From Aquimarina sp. RZ0 (lineage in GTDB: Bacteria; Bacteroidota; Bacteroidia; Flavobacteriales; Flavobacteriaceae): a DNA stretch of 64,000 nucleotides. Shown in pieces: positions 48,514 to 57,167 of the stretch; within the stretch, counting starts at the first letter, position 1; each line of letters begins with the position of its first letter. The stretch lies in the NCBI RefSeq assembly GCF_008370685.1, contig NZ_VTZU01000025.1:1-64000 (forward strand), read 5' to 3'. The notes beneath the pieces were generated by a model that saw only the letters and a list, made by a program, of their open reading frames with translations, was not told the DNA's origin and made no database searches. The translations under genes and the position numbers were made by a program.

Positions 48514-48519
48514 ATTTTA

Positions 48520-48675
48520 GAGTATGTTTAAAAAGAATATAAATTGAAAATCAATAGTTTGAGGTTCTGAGGACACTTCAAATGATGAGTATATCGAGAT
48601 ATTTACATTAATTTGAAGTAAGCTCACGGTTCTTAAAATATTTGTTTTCAAGAAGTAAGGTTTTTAAACAAGCTC
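48520..48675. repeat. long-armed palindromic MITE-like element
   Basis: A 156-bp imperfect palindrome. The outer arms start GAG(TA/CT)TGTTTAAAAA on each strand and inner segments ACTTCAAAT (48575-48583) and ATTTGAAGT (48611-48619) bound a 27-base loop. Each arm is about 63 bp. No coding capacity; no second copy in the window. The ends differ from all other palindromes here. Confidence 0.6.
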
Positions 48676-49252
48676 TTATCTCTAAAACTAGTCAAATTAA
48701 AAAGCTTAGAAAGTCGGCTGTTAACTAGTATTTGGTCAGAAATACAGCAAAAGCAAAATTTTATCAAAAATCTTTCGAATCATGAAAATTGTCTATTCCC
48801 GGTCAGGCAAATACTCCCAAAAGTAAAGTAATAAAGCTTCTTGATACAGACGTTGTTGATTCATTTATTTTTTTGAATATATGTAAATAAATAGTTTAAG
48901 AAGTTGTTATTGAGAGGAATACAGTGAATGATAGCTATAAAAATCTATAGGTGTAATCAACATGAATTGGACACATTTTTAAATAAAAATTCTTTTCAAT
49001 CGAATTCTCGTTGTTTTAAAACGAATGCTATTTATTAGTATCCATATTCTAGTTTTATTAAAAACTGTGATGAGTGATGAGGTACTTTAGTTGCCAATTG
49101 ACTTTGCTATACATAAAGAAAATGACTTGAATGATTTGATATTCAGTATCAAACGATTGTATTTGAGTAGCTTTTTTGTAAATATTTATTTTATAGCATA
49201 ATGACAGGATTTATATTTTATTAAACCAAATCAAAACTCGAAACACAATCTC
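48676..49252. other. gene-free leader region of the DUF5060 gene
   Basis: About 580 bp, AT-rich, with no ORF of note and no promoter box I trust. Longer than the other spacers within the cellulase locus. Confidence 0.35.
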
Positions 49253-52200
49253 ATGAAACTAACTAAACTTAATGTTTTAATAGGGTTCTTATTTGTTGGA
49301 TTCCTGGTGCAAGGACAGATGGCAGAAGGAGAACTAAAAAGATGGCACAAGGTTTCATTAACATTTAATGGACCGAATACTTCAGAAACAGAAAACCCCA
49401 ATCCGTTTACAGATTTTCGCCTTGATGTAACATTTACGCATCAGGGAAGTAATGCTAGATATACAGTTCCTGGGTATTATGCTGCCTGTGGGAATGCAGA
49501 AAACAATAGCTGTACATCAGGAAATAAATGGAGAGTTCATTTTACTCCCGATAGAACAGGAACTTGGAACTGGTCTGTATCCTTTAAAAAAGGTTCTAAT
49601 GTGGCTATGAACGGAGGCGGCTCCGGAGGTGGTTTTATGGATGGAGATACGGGTAACTTTTCAATTGCAGAATCTGATAAGTCTGGTAAAGATTTTAGAA
49701 ATAAAGACTTGGGTAGGCTTCAGTACGTAGGAGAACATTATTTAAGACATGTGGGAACAAACCCAGGAAGTCCTAATGGATCTTGGTTTATAAAAGCAGG
49801 TGCGGATTCGCCAGAAAATGCTTTTAATTATGTTGATTTTGATGCAACTCCCAGTTACAACAATAATTTAAATAAAATAGGGAATAAAACCTGGCAACCT
49901 CATCAAAGAGACTATGTAGCAGCAGATGCAAGTGCTTATACTTGGGCGAGTGGTAAAGGAACAGAGATTTTGGGAATGTTTAATTACCTTGCAAAAGAAG
50001 GAGCAAACGTAGTTTCTTTCTTAACCTGGAATACAAGTGGAGACGGGGGAGCAGTATTTCCTCACATATTAAAAGTTTCAGAACAAGAATATGGTAATAC
50101 TTCGAGAGGTAGTCAATGGAATAAAGTACATCACGATCGTTTTGATGTTTCTAAACTAGCGCAATGGGAAAAAGTGATGGAATACGCTGATAAGAAAGGT
50201 GTTTATCTTCATTTTAAAACCATGGAAACTGAGAATGACAATAAAATGGATGGTAATAAATTCGGAAATGAAAGAAAGTTGTATTACCGAGAATTAATTG
50301 CGAGATTCAGTCATCATTTAGCACTAAACTGGAATTTAACAGAAGAAACTACCATACCCGTTGATGTAGCAAAAGCTACTGCAAAATATATAAAAGATAT
50401 AGACCCTTATGATCATAATATTGTAATTCATACATTTCCTGGGAAACAGAATGAAGGCTATAATCCTCTAATCGGAAATAAATCTGTATTGACAGGAGCC
50501 TCTGTTCAAACAGCAAAAAGTAATGTTCATAGAGATGTTAAGAGATGGGTAGAAAAATCCAGAAACGAAGGAAAGAAATGGGTAGTTGCCAATGATGAGC
50601 AAGGAAATGCAGGAGAAGGAGTAAGAGTTTCTGATAAACAAGTGAGAGAAGAAGTGCTATGGGGTACTTTGATGGCAGGTGGCGCTGGTGTAGAATACTA
50701 CAGTGGTTATACCAATGATGATGGCGATATTAATGGTAATGATCATAGAAAAAGAGGAAAAAAATATAAAGAAGGAGGCTATGCATTAGCATTTTTTAAT
50801 AACTATCTGCAAGCGAATATGATAAATATGGTTTCTTCTGATGGAGTTACATCTGATGGTAATGATTATGTATTTGCACAAGCAGGAGAAATTTATGCTG
50901 TTTACAGGCCTAAAGGAGGTTCTACAGGTTTAAATTTACCTTCAGGAAATAATAAGTATGATGTGCAGTGGTATAATCCTCGAAGTGGAGGTAACTTAAC
51001 ATCAAAAAGTACATTGGGTAATAATTTAGTAGCCCCAGACAATAATGATTGGGTTGCCTTAATTACTAAGAAAGGTAATGGTGGAGGAAATAATACTGTT
51101 GCTGTTACTGGAGTAAATGTCTCTGATACTAATGTGACATTAAGTATTGGTCAGACAAAAGACTTAGATGCAACAGTAAGTCCTAATAATGCTACAAATA
51201 AATCTGTTACCTGGTCTTCTTCTAATGGTAACGTAGTGACAGTTAATAATTCTGGTGTGGTGAGAGCCGTATCGGCAGGTATAGCAACTATTACAGTGAC
51301 TACTGTCGATGGAAGTAAAACCGCAACAAGCGCTATTACAGTTACCGGCGGAGGTGATGGTGGTGGAAATTGTATTCCACAAGAAAAAAATGGAGTAGTC
51401 GCAGTCGAAGCAGAACATTTTGTAAGTCAATCTAAAGATGGAAAAAGAAAATGGTATGTTCTAAATGGTAGTGGATCTACACCAACTCCTGATCCAGACC
51501 CGAGTCATCACAGTGGAGCCAGTGATGGTGAATATTTGGAGATCTTACCAGATACTCGTGTCACTCACGGAGATCCATTAAACGGTGATAACTTTAGTAA
51601 TACCCCAGGAAAACATGCAATAGTAGATTACAAAATAAAATTCTCTAGTGCAGGTAAATACTTTGTTTGGGTAAGAGCATATTCTTCAGGAACAGAGGAT
51701 AATGGAGTACATGTTGGTATTAATGGGACATGGCCAGAATCCGGTCGAAGATTACAATGGTGTTCTGGGAAAAATCAATGGACTTGGGAAAGTAAGCAAC
51801 GTACAGATGCTAATCACTGTGGAGAAGCTCAGAAAATATATCTTGATATTCCTAGTGCAGGAGTACATACTATCTCATTTTCTATGAGAGAAGATGGATT
51901 CGAAATGGATAAATTTGTGTTATCCAAAACGTATACCAAGCCAAGTGGAGCAGGTCCTGCAGAAAATCTTACAGATTGTGGAGATGTTTTAGATGGTGGT
52001 AAGGTATCTACATCAAATGGATTGACATCCGTTACAACAATAACAGGCGATAATGTTGCAGATGTAATCAACTTTAGAACTACAAGTACAGCATCTAATT
52101 CTTATATCTATGTAATCACAGACGAATCAGGAAAAATCCTTACCACAGAAAATTCTTTCCATGATTTTGAAGGGGCTACACCAGGTATTTGTAAAGTATA

Positions 52201-53848
52201 TGGATTGTCTTATACAGGATCTTTGCAACTTACAGGTAAAAATATTACTGCTGCTGATTTATCATCAGATAAGTTTTCAGTCTCTAATAACTCAATTGTA
52301 GTAACTAGAGAGAAAGATACTACTGGAGGTGGTGGCGGTAATGGAGATACGATTAGTTTATCACCAATTCATGATGCATTTATTCAGGGTATTAGAGGAA
52401 CAAATAGTGAGATTGTGAGAATAGAGCAAAATAGAAGAACAGGATATCTCATGTTTGATGTTTCTTCTGTTCAGGGAACAATAACAAAAGCTGAGCTTAA
52501 GTTTACAGTGAATTCTGATGCTGGAAGTGGAGAAGTAAAAATAAATGAAGGAACCTCTAATAACTGGACAGAAACGACTTTGTCGGTTACAAACAAACCT
52601 GAAATAGGAACAGAATTAGGACAGGTTAGTAGTACTTTTGCAATTGGAAATGTGAAAACGATTCCTTTGAGCATAAGTCAAATATCTGGAGATAAGATTT
52701 CTTTGATTCTTACAGCAACTTCTGGAAATGATTTTGCCTTTGCATCAAAAGAGAACAGTTCTAACACCCCTCCACAATTAATAATTACTACAGAAAAAGT
52801 AGATGGTGGAGTCGTTAGTGGTGGTCCATTTGAGTTTACCGTTGGTGATGGTGTTGCAGATAATGTTTCTGGTGTAAAAGTAACAGGTAACAAAGGACAA
52901 TCACAGTGGATAGTTACAGATGATCAAGGTTCGATCTTGGGGCTCCCGGGGGCTCCAGAAGATGTTGATTTTGATGGAGCAGGAGAAGGAACTTGTTTTA
53001 TTTATCATATGAGTTATGCTGGCGAAGTGACAGATTTGGAAAAAGGCACAAATATTCAGGCATTGACAGGTACTTTGGATCTTTCTAATCGAATAACAGT
53101 TGTTAGAAAAACGGGGAGTACAAATAGTGAAGAAACAGTTGCATTATCAACAATTCACGATGCATACCTTCAAGGTAATACCAGACAAAATATCAATATA
53201 GTTCGTGTAGAACAAAATAGGAGAACCGGGTATTTAATGTTTGATTTATCGTCTGTAAAAGGAGAAATTTTGGAGGCTCAATTAGAGTTTACTGTTGATA
53301 GTGATGCTGGAAATGGTAATTTAGACGTATACAAAGGAACTTCTGATAATTGGACTGAAAATAACTTGTCTAATGCCAATAAGCCTGCAAAAGGTTCATT
53401 ATTAGGAAATATAAATACTAATTATACAATTGGTACTAAGAAAATAATAAACCTTAAAGCTGGTTTGATTAAAGGCAATAAAGTAAGTCTAATATTAGAG
53501 GCTACATCAGGAAATGATTTTGCCTTCGCATCAAAAGAGAATAGAAGTGTGGGAGTACCGCAGTTGATTATAAAATATAAAGATACAGGACGTAGTACTA
53601 TTGAGGATACAAGTGGTCATCTTACCGGCTTCCCTAATCCTGTAAATGATATTCTTAATTTATCAGGAATACTGGATGGAGAAAAGATATCAGTTGAGAT
53701 TTATAATGTTCTGGGAGCTAAACAGAGATCAGTTGATGTCGATGCTGCCAACAATATCATAGACTTTTCTAATCTTCCTAAAGGAGCTTATTTCTTAGCA
53801 ATTAGAAGTTTAGAGAGAAACGAATTCTTACGAGTAATAAAAGAGTAA
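49253..53848 (+). CDS. DUF5060 glycoside-hydrolase-like protein with CBM6-like, DNRLRE modules and T9SS signal
   Basis: A 1,531-aa secreted protein. Signal peptide to about residue 21; DUF5060 beta-sandwich (27-145, KWRVHFTPDRTGTWNW); a TIM-barrel-like putative catalytic region (150-530) with NWNLTEE and ANDEQG as candidate acidic pairs; a putative collagenase C-terminal-type beta domain (545-610, VQWYNPRSGG); BIG2 (617-700); a CBM6/35-like domain (706-905, VAVEAEHF and MREDGFEMDKFVL); variant module C (913-1015); DNRLRE/CBM96-like domain (1026-1180); module B (1181-1285); second DNRLRE (1292-1445); T9SS sorting domain (1456-1531). DUF5060 proteins are found with enzymes acting on plant and algal polysaccharides, but this one's substrate cannot be named. 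Its place in a cellulase locus suggests a hemicellulose or side-chain target. Confidence 0.8.
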   Translation: MKLTKLNVLIGFLFVGFLVQGQMAEGELKRWHKVSLTFNGPNTSETENPNPFTDFRLDVTFTHQGSNARYTVPGYYAACGNAENNSCTSGNKWRVHFTPDRTGTWNWSVSFKKGSNVAMNGGGSGGGFMDGDTGNFSIAESDKSGKDFRNKDLGRLQYVGEHYLRHVGTNPGSPNGSWFIKAGADSPENAFNYVDFDATPSYNNNLNKIGNKTWQPHQRDYVAADASAYTWASGKGTEILGMFNYLAKEGANVVSFLTWNTSGDGGAVFPHILKVSEQEYGNTSRGSQWNKVHHDRFDVSKLAQWEKVMEYADKKGVYLHFKTMETENDNKMDGNKFGNERKLYYRELIARFSHHLALNWNLTEETTIPVDVAKATAKYIKDIDPYDHNIVIHTFPGKQNEGYNPLIGNKSVLTGASVQTAKSNVHRDVKRWVEKSRNEGKKWVVANDEQGNAGEGVRVSDKQVREEVLWGTLMAGGAGVEYYSGYTNDDGDINGNDHRKRGKKYKEGGYALAFFNNYLQANMINMVSSDGVTSDGNDYVFAQAGEIYAVYRPKGGSTGLNLPSGNNKYDVQWYNPRSGGNLTSKSTLGNNLVAPDNNDWVALITKKGNGGGNNTVAVTGVNVSDTNVTLSIGQTKDLDATVSPNNATNKSVTWSSSNGNVVTVNNSGVVRAVSAGIATITVTTVDGSKTATSAITVTGGGDGGGNCIPQEKNGVVAVEAEHFVSQSKDGKRKWYVLNGSGSTPTPDPDPSHHSGASDGEYLEILPDTRVTHGDPLNGDNFSNTPGKHAIVDYKIKFSSAGKYFVWVRAYSSGTEDNGVHVGINGTWPESGRRLQWCSGKNQWTWESKQRTDANHCGEAQKIYLDIPSAGVHTISFSMREDGFEMDKFVLSKTYTKPSGAGPAENLTDCGDVLDGGKVSTSNGLTSVTTITGDNVADVINFRTTSTASNSYIYVITDESGKILTTENSFHDFEGATPGICKVYGLSYTGSLQLTGKNITAADLSSDKFSVSNNSIVVTREKDTTGGGGGNGDTISLSPIHDAFIQGIRGTNSEIVRIEQNRRTGYLMFDVSSVQGTITKAELKFTVNSDAGSGEVKINEGTSNNWTETTLSVTNKPEIGTELGQVSSTFAIGNVKTIPLSISQISGDKISLILTATSGNDFAFASKENSSNTPPQLIITTEKVDGGVVSGGPFEFTVGDGVADNVSGVKVTGNKGQSQWIVTDDQGSILGLPGAPEDVDFDGAGEGTCFIYHMSYAGEVTDLEKGTNIQALTGTLDLSNRITVVRKTGSTNSEETVALSTIHDAYLQGNTRQNINIVRVEQNRRTGYLMFDLSSVKGEILEAQLEFTVDSDAGNGNLDVYKGTSDNWTENNLSNANKPAKGSLLGNINTNYTIGTKKIINLKAGLIKGNKVSLILEATSGNDFAFASKENRSVGVPQLIIKYKDTGRSTIEDTSGHLTGFPNPVNDILNLSGILDGEKISVEIYNVLGAKQRSVDVDAANNIIDFSNLPKGAYFLAIRSLERNEFLRVIKE

Positions 53849-53914
53849 ATTTCTTAAAAAAAGGTTATTAACTAAGCAAAAGGAAAAGAATAGTTAAATC
53901 AAAGTCCTTTAAAA

Positions 53915-53961
53915 AACAAAAAAGGCTGCCTATTATATTATAATAGGCAGCCTTTTTTGTT
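53915..53961 (+). terminator. perfect 22-bp hairpin terminator after the DUF5060 gene
   Basis: A 22-bp arm (53915-53936) and its exact reverse complement (53940-53961) with a 3-base loop; core GGCTGCC/GGCAGCC and an inner T6 run. Probably bidirectional. Confidence 0.9.
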
Positions 53962-54354
53962 TAGGTACCTGTCTATTATATGTTGCTTCTTTGATTTTGT
54001 TGACTTTGATAAAGAAAGATAGTATTCATCGCTGCTTAAAAGCCACTCAAGTACAAAAACATCCATTTTTTGCTTAGACAAAAAAAGAAATTATGACATA
54101 ACTAAAAGCTACGACCTCTTTTTATTTTGAAATATAAATTAAAAAAGAGCAAATTTGGATGGATAGTTTTAAGACTGAATTGAATAAGTATCGAATTCTT
54201 TAGAAATGAGTACACATTCTAATTTAAAATATGCGGATAAGATTTTTAGAGCGAAAAAGCAGTATTAATATCCTACTTTTAGGATACAATTAATGATCGT
54301 ATTTATTATGATTTATTAATAAAAAATAGACTCAACTAACTATATCAATTTCTT
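53962..54354. other. gene-free stretch between two terminators
   Basis: About 390 bp with no ORF, ending in an orphan terminator at 54355. It contains a degenerate MITE core (54066-54130). A small transcript may arise here, but I find no clean TAnnTTTG box. Confidence 0.35.
54066..54130. repeat. degenerate MITE core
   Basis: A segment with TTTTTTGCTTAGACAAAAAA, then ATAACTAAAAGCTAC and a CTTTTTATTTT tail follows the same order as the internal part of the element at 60143-60279. It lacks recognisable terminal repeats, so it is an eroded copy or chance similarity in AT-rich DNA. Confidence 0.35.
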
Positions 54355-54391
54355 AAAAGGCTGTCTGGATTACCAGACAGCCTTTCTTTAC
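54355..54391 (+). terminator. orphan intrinsic terminator before the second GH9 gene
   Basis: AAAAGGCTGTCTGG (54355-54368) pairs with CCAGACAGCCTTT (54373-54385), followed by CTTTACTTT. No gene ends just before it. It shares the GGCTGTC/GACAGCC core with the orphan terminator at 57060. Confidence 0.75.
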
Positions 54392-54602
54392 TTTATATAA
54401 TCATAATACTGATTTGCAGAGAAAATCACTTTTTTTAACCTATAAGATTCTTATAACTATCTTAACAATGTCATTTTGATTAAAAATTATTGCAATAAGA
54501 GATTTATATATTTCGTTTGAAAGCCTATAATTGCAAAATAAAATTTTTATTCAATACATTATATTTAACAAACGTAACGTTTAACGCAAATCATTATTAG
54601 AA

Positions 54603-56789
54603 ATGAAAAGAAATCAACTAAACTTATTTTTAGTGGTATTAAGTCTTTATTGTGGACAATTAATAGCACAATTTAATTATGGAGAAGCATTACAAAAAGC
54701 GCTTTTTTTCTATGAAGTACAGCAGTCAGGAGAATTGCCAGATTGGAATCGAGTATCCTGGAGGGGAGACTCAGCATTAGAAGATGGTTCTGATGTTGGA
54801 TTAGATCTTACAGGAGGTTGGTATGATGCTGGAGATCATGTGAAATTTAATTTCCCAATGGCATATAGTGTAACAACATTAGCTTGGGGTGCTATAGAAT
54901 ATGAAGATGCATACAGAGACAGTGGGCAATTAGATATTATAAAAAGAAACTTAAGGTTTGTTACTGATTACCTTTTAAAATGTCATACAGCACCTAATGA
55001 GTTATATGGACAAGTAGGTAATGGAGGTGTTGATCATGGATGGTGGGGTTCTCCAGAAGTGTACCCAAGAGAACGACCTTCTTATAAGATCGATGAGGCA
55101 AACCCTGGATCTGATCTTGCTGCAGAAACAGCAGCAGCAATGGCAGCAGTTAGTATTTTATTAAAAGATGATGATCCTACTTATAGCGCTACTTTAGTAA
55201 CTCATGCAAAACAATTATATAATTTTGCAGATAATTTTAGAGATGAGTATTCTAATTCTATAACAGACGCAGCTGGATTTTATAGATCATTTAGTAGTTA
55301 TCAGGACGAACTGGTTTGGGGTGCTTCTTGGTTATATAGAGCTACAAACGAAGCTCAGTATCTAGACAAGGCAGAGTCAGAATATGACAACTTGCAGCGA
55401 GAAGGTCAAAGTACAATTGCAAAATATAAAGAAGCTTTTTCTTGGGATGATAAAGCATATGGAGCGTATGTGTTATTAGCAGAACTTACCGGAAAGGATA
55501 AATATAAAGAAGATGCAGAGCGTAATCTTGATTATTTTTCTTTTAATGTTAATGGAGAATCTGTTCCTACAACACCAGGAGGATTACCACATTTAAGACA
55601 ATGGGGTACAGTTAGATATGCGTCAAATGTTTCATTGTTATCTGTTATTTATGCGGATAAAGTGACAACTGATCCCGTTAAACAAGCAAGATATGGTGAT
55701 TTTGCTAAAAGAATGGTGGATTATGCATTGGGAGATAATCCTATTAATAGAAGTTTTATGGTAGGTTTTGGTAATAACCCTGCGAATGATCCTCATCATA
55801 GAGCAAATAGTGGTAATTGGACAAATAGTCAGAGTGGACCACCAGAAGTAGCAAGTCACGTTATATTTGGAGCAGTAGTTGGAGGTCCAAAATCTCCAGA
55901 TAATGATGATTTTGTAGATGATAGAGGTGAATTTATAGCGAATGAAGTAGCTTGTGATTATAATGCAGCTATAACAGGTGTATTAGCAAGAATGTATGGA
56001 GAGTTTGGAGGAGATCCATTATCTGATTTTCCTGTGGATGAAGTACCTTCTAGATCTGAAATTCGTTCAGTATCAAAATTTAATAGCAATAACCCATTCG
56101 GAAGTACAATCAGAATTTTAATACAGAATAGAACTGCATGGCCGGCAAGAGTGACGGATAAACTAAGTTATAGATATTTCTTTGATATATCAGAAGGTAT
56201 TGCAGCAGGAAAAACCATTGATGATTATGATATCTCTCTTAATGGCGTTGGAAGTAGCGCTCAAATGGAGATCAAATCTGCTGGAGGAAGTATTTATTAT
56301 GCAGAGATCACCAATCTACCGTCTATAGCACCTATAGGAGATCCTCAGTTCAGAACAGAAACTCAAATTAATGTAAGAGTTCAAAATGGAGTGCCTTATG
56401 ATACTTCTAATGATTGGTCTGCACAGGGAATAAATGAGTCTGAAGATTTAGAAAGTGAAAATATTCCAGTGTATGATGATGGAGTATTAGTATTTGGTAA
56501 CGAGCCTGGAGGTTTGTTATCAGTAGATGATATTAATGAGTCTGGATTGGTAGTATATCCAAACCCATCAAAAAGGGTTTTAAACATATCCGGAGATACT
56601 TCAGTATTACAAAACGGAAAAATTGTAATCACCGGAATTTTGGGTAATACAATCTATAATAAATCTATAACCAATAATACTACTGGTACTATAGCAATAA
56701 ATACTATTGATTTTGCATCAGGAGTATATTTCCTTAATCTTACTACCAATGAAGGACGTCAACTAACGTCTAAGTTTGTAAAGGAATAA
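54603..56789 (+). CDS. GH9-CBM3 cellulase with T9SS signal
   Basis: A 728-aa secreted endoglucanase, compact relative of the N-terminal half of the GH9-GH48 protein. Signal peptide 1-22 (LIA/QFNYG); GH9 23-475 with DAGDH near 75-79, PHHRANS for the active-site His region and the acid Glu448 in ANEVACDYN; CBM3 (c-type) about 482-630 (RNRTAWPARV-like start, as in the paralogue); T9SS sorting domain 649-728 (VVYPNPSKRVLNI). GH9 plus fused CBM3c usually gives processive endoglucanase activity. It lacks PKD and A/B modules. Flanked on both sides by orphan terminators; likely its own transcription unit. Confidence 0.94.
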   Translation: MKRNQLNLFLVVLSLYCGQLIAQFNYGEALQKALFFYEVQQSGELPDWNRVSWRGDSALEDGSDVGLDLTGGWYDAGDHVKFNFPMAYSVTTLAWGAIEYEDAYRDSGQLDIIKRNLRFVTDYLLKCHTAPNELYGQVGNGGVDHGWWGSPEVYPRERPSYKIDEANPGSDLAAETAAAMAAVSILLKDDDPTYSATLVTHAKQLYNFADNFRDEYSNSITDAAGFYRSFSSYQDELVWGASWLYRATNEAQYLDKAESEYDNLQREGQSTIAKYKEAFSWDDKAYGAYVLLAELTGKDKYKEDAERNLDYFSFNVNGESVPTTPGGLPHLRQWGTVRYASNVSLLSVIYADKVTTDPVKQARYGDFAKRMVDYALGDNPINRSFMVGFGNNPANDPHHRANSGNWTNSQSGPPEVASHVIFGAVVGGPKSPDNDDFVDDRGEFIANEVACDYNAAITGVLARMYGEFGGDPLSDFPVDEVPSRSEIRSVSKFNSNNPFGSTIRILIQNRTAWPARVTDKLSYRYFFDISEGIAAGKTIDDYDISLNGVGSSAQMEIKSAGGSIYYAEITNLPSIAPIGDPQFRTETQINVRVQNGVPYDTSNDWSAQGINESEDLESENIPVYDDGVLVFGNEPGGLLSVDDINESGLVVYPNPSKRVLNISGDTSVLQNGKIVITGILGNTIYNKSITNNTTGTIAINTIDFASGVYFLNLTTNEGRQLTSKFVKE

Positions 56790-56825
56790 ATTCCATAGAA
56801 TATTTTAAATTGATTTAATACTTGT

Positions 56826-56858
56826 AAAAGCTGCCCTATCAGAGGGCAGCTTTTTTTT
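56826..56858 (+). terminator. intrinsic terminator after the second GH9 gene
   Basis: AAAAGCTGCCCT (56826-56837) pairs with AGGGCAGCTTTT (56843-56854), followed by TTTT. Confidence 0.9.
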
Positions 56859-57059
56859 ATATATGAACCAAATGACTGGATACTCTGAGTTTGTTTACCA
56901 AAAGCATGATGTGTAAACCGAATTCTTTTTAATTTGTTACGTATTCTAGTTTTAGGCAAGCGTATAATAGATGTGTGTAGTTGTGAAGATCATTGATGTG
57001 TTTATTTGCAGTCATATTAATAAAATTATAAATTTATTAGTCATCAAACTCAACTCGAG

Positions 57060-57095
57060 AAAAGGCTGTCAGTTAACTGGACAGCCTTTTCTTAT
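57060..57095 (+). terminator. orphan intrinsic terminator before the MATE gene
   Basis: AAAAGGCTGTC (57060-57070) pairs with GACAGCCTTTT (57080-57090). No gene ends between it and the terminator at 56826; the 200 bp between hold no ORF. The gap 56790-57167 otherwise contains only the MATE promoter. Confidence 0.7.
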
Positions 57096-57141
57096 GGAAT
57101 AAACTTGCAGTAACAAGCTATATTCTGAGATGTAATCTTAC

Positions 57142-57149
57142 TATCTTTG
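57142..57149 (+). promoter_or_regulatory. TAnnTTTG promoter box for the MATE gene
   Basis: TATCTTTG lies 18 bp before ATG 57168. It overlaps the alternative TTG start (57147), which supports the shorter reading. Confidence 0.5.
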
Positions 57150-57167
57150 CCAACTCAAAAAAGAAAC

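Noticed and set aside
28115..56789. Classic Sus-type polysaccharide utilisation locus
   Set aside because: No SusC-like TonB receptor or SusD-like lipoprotein is present, and no hybrid two-component or ECF regulator lies next to the enzymes.
57147..57167. TTG start for the MATE exporter
   Set aside because: The codon overlaps the TATCTTTG promoter box; ATG 57168 gives the usual N-terminus.
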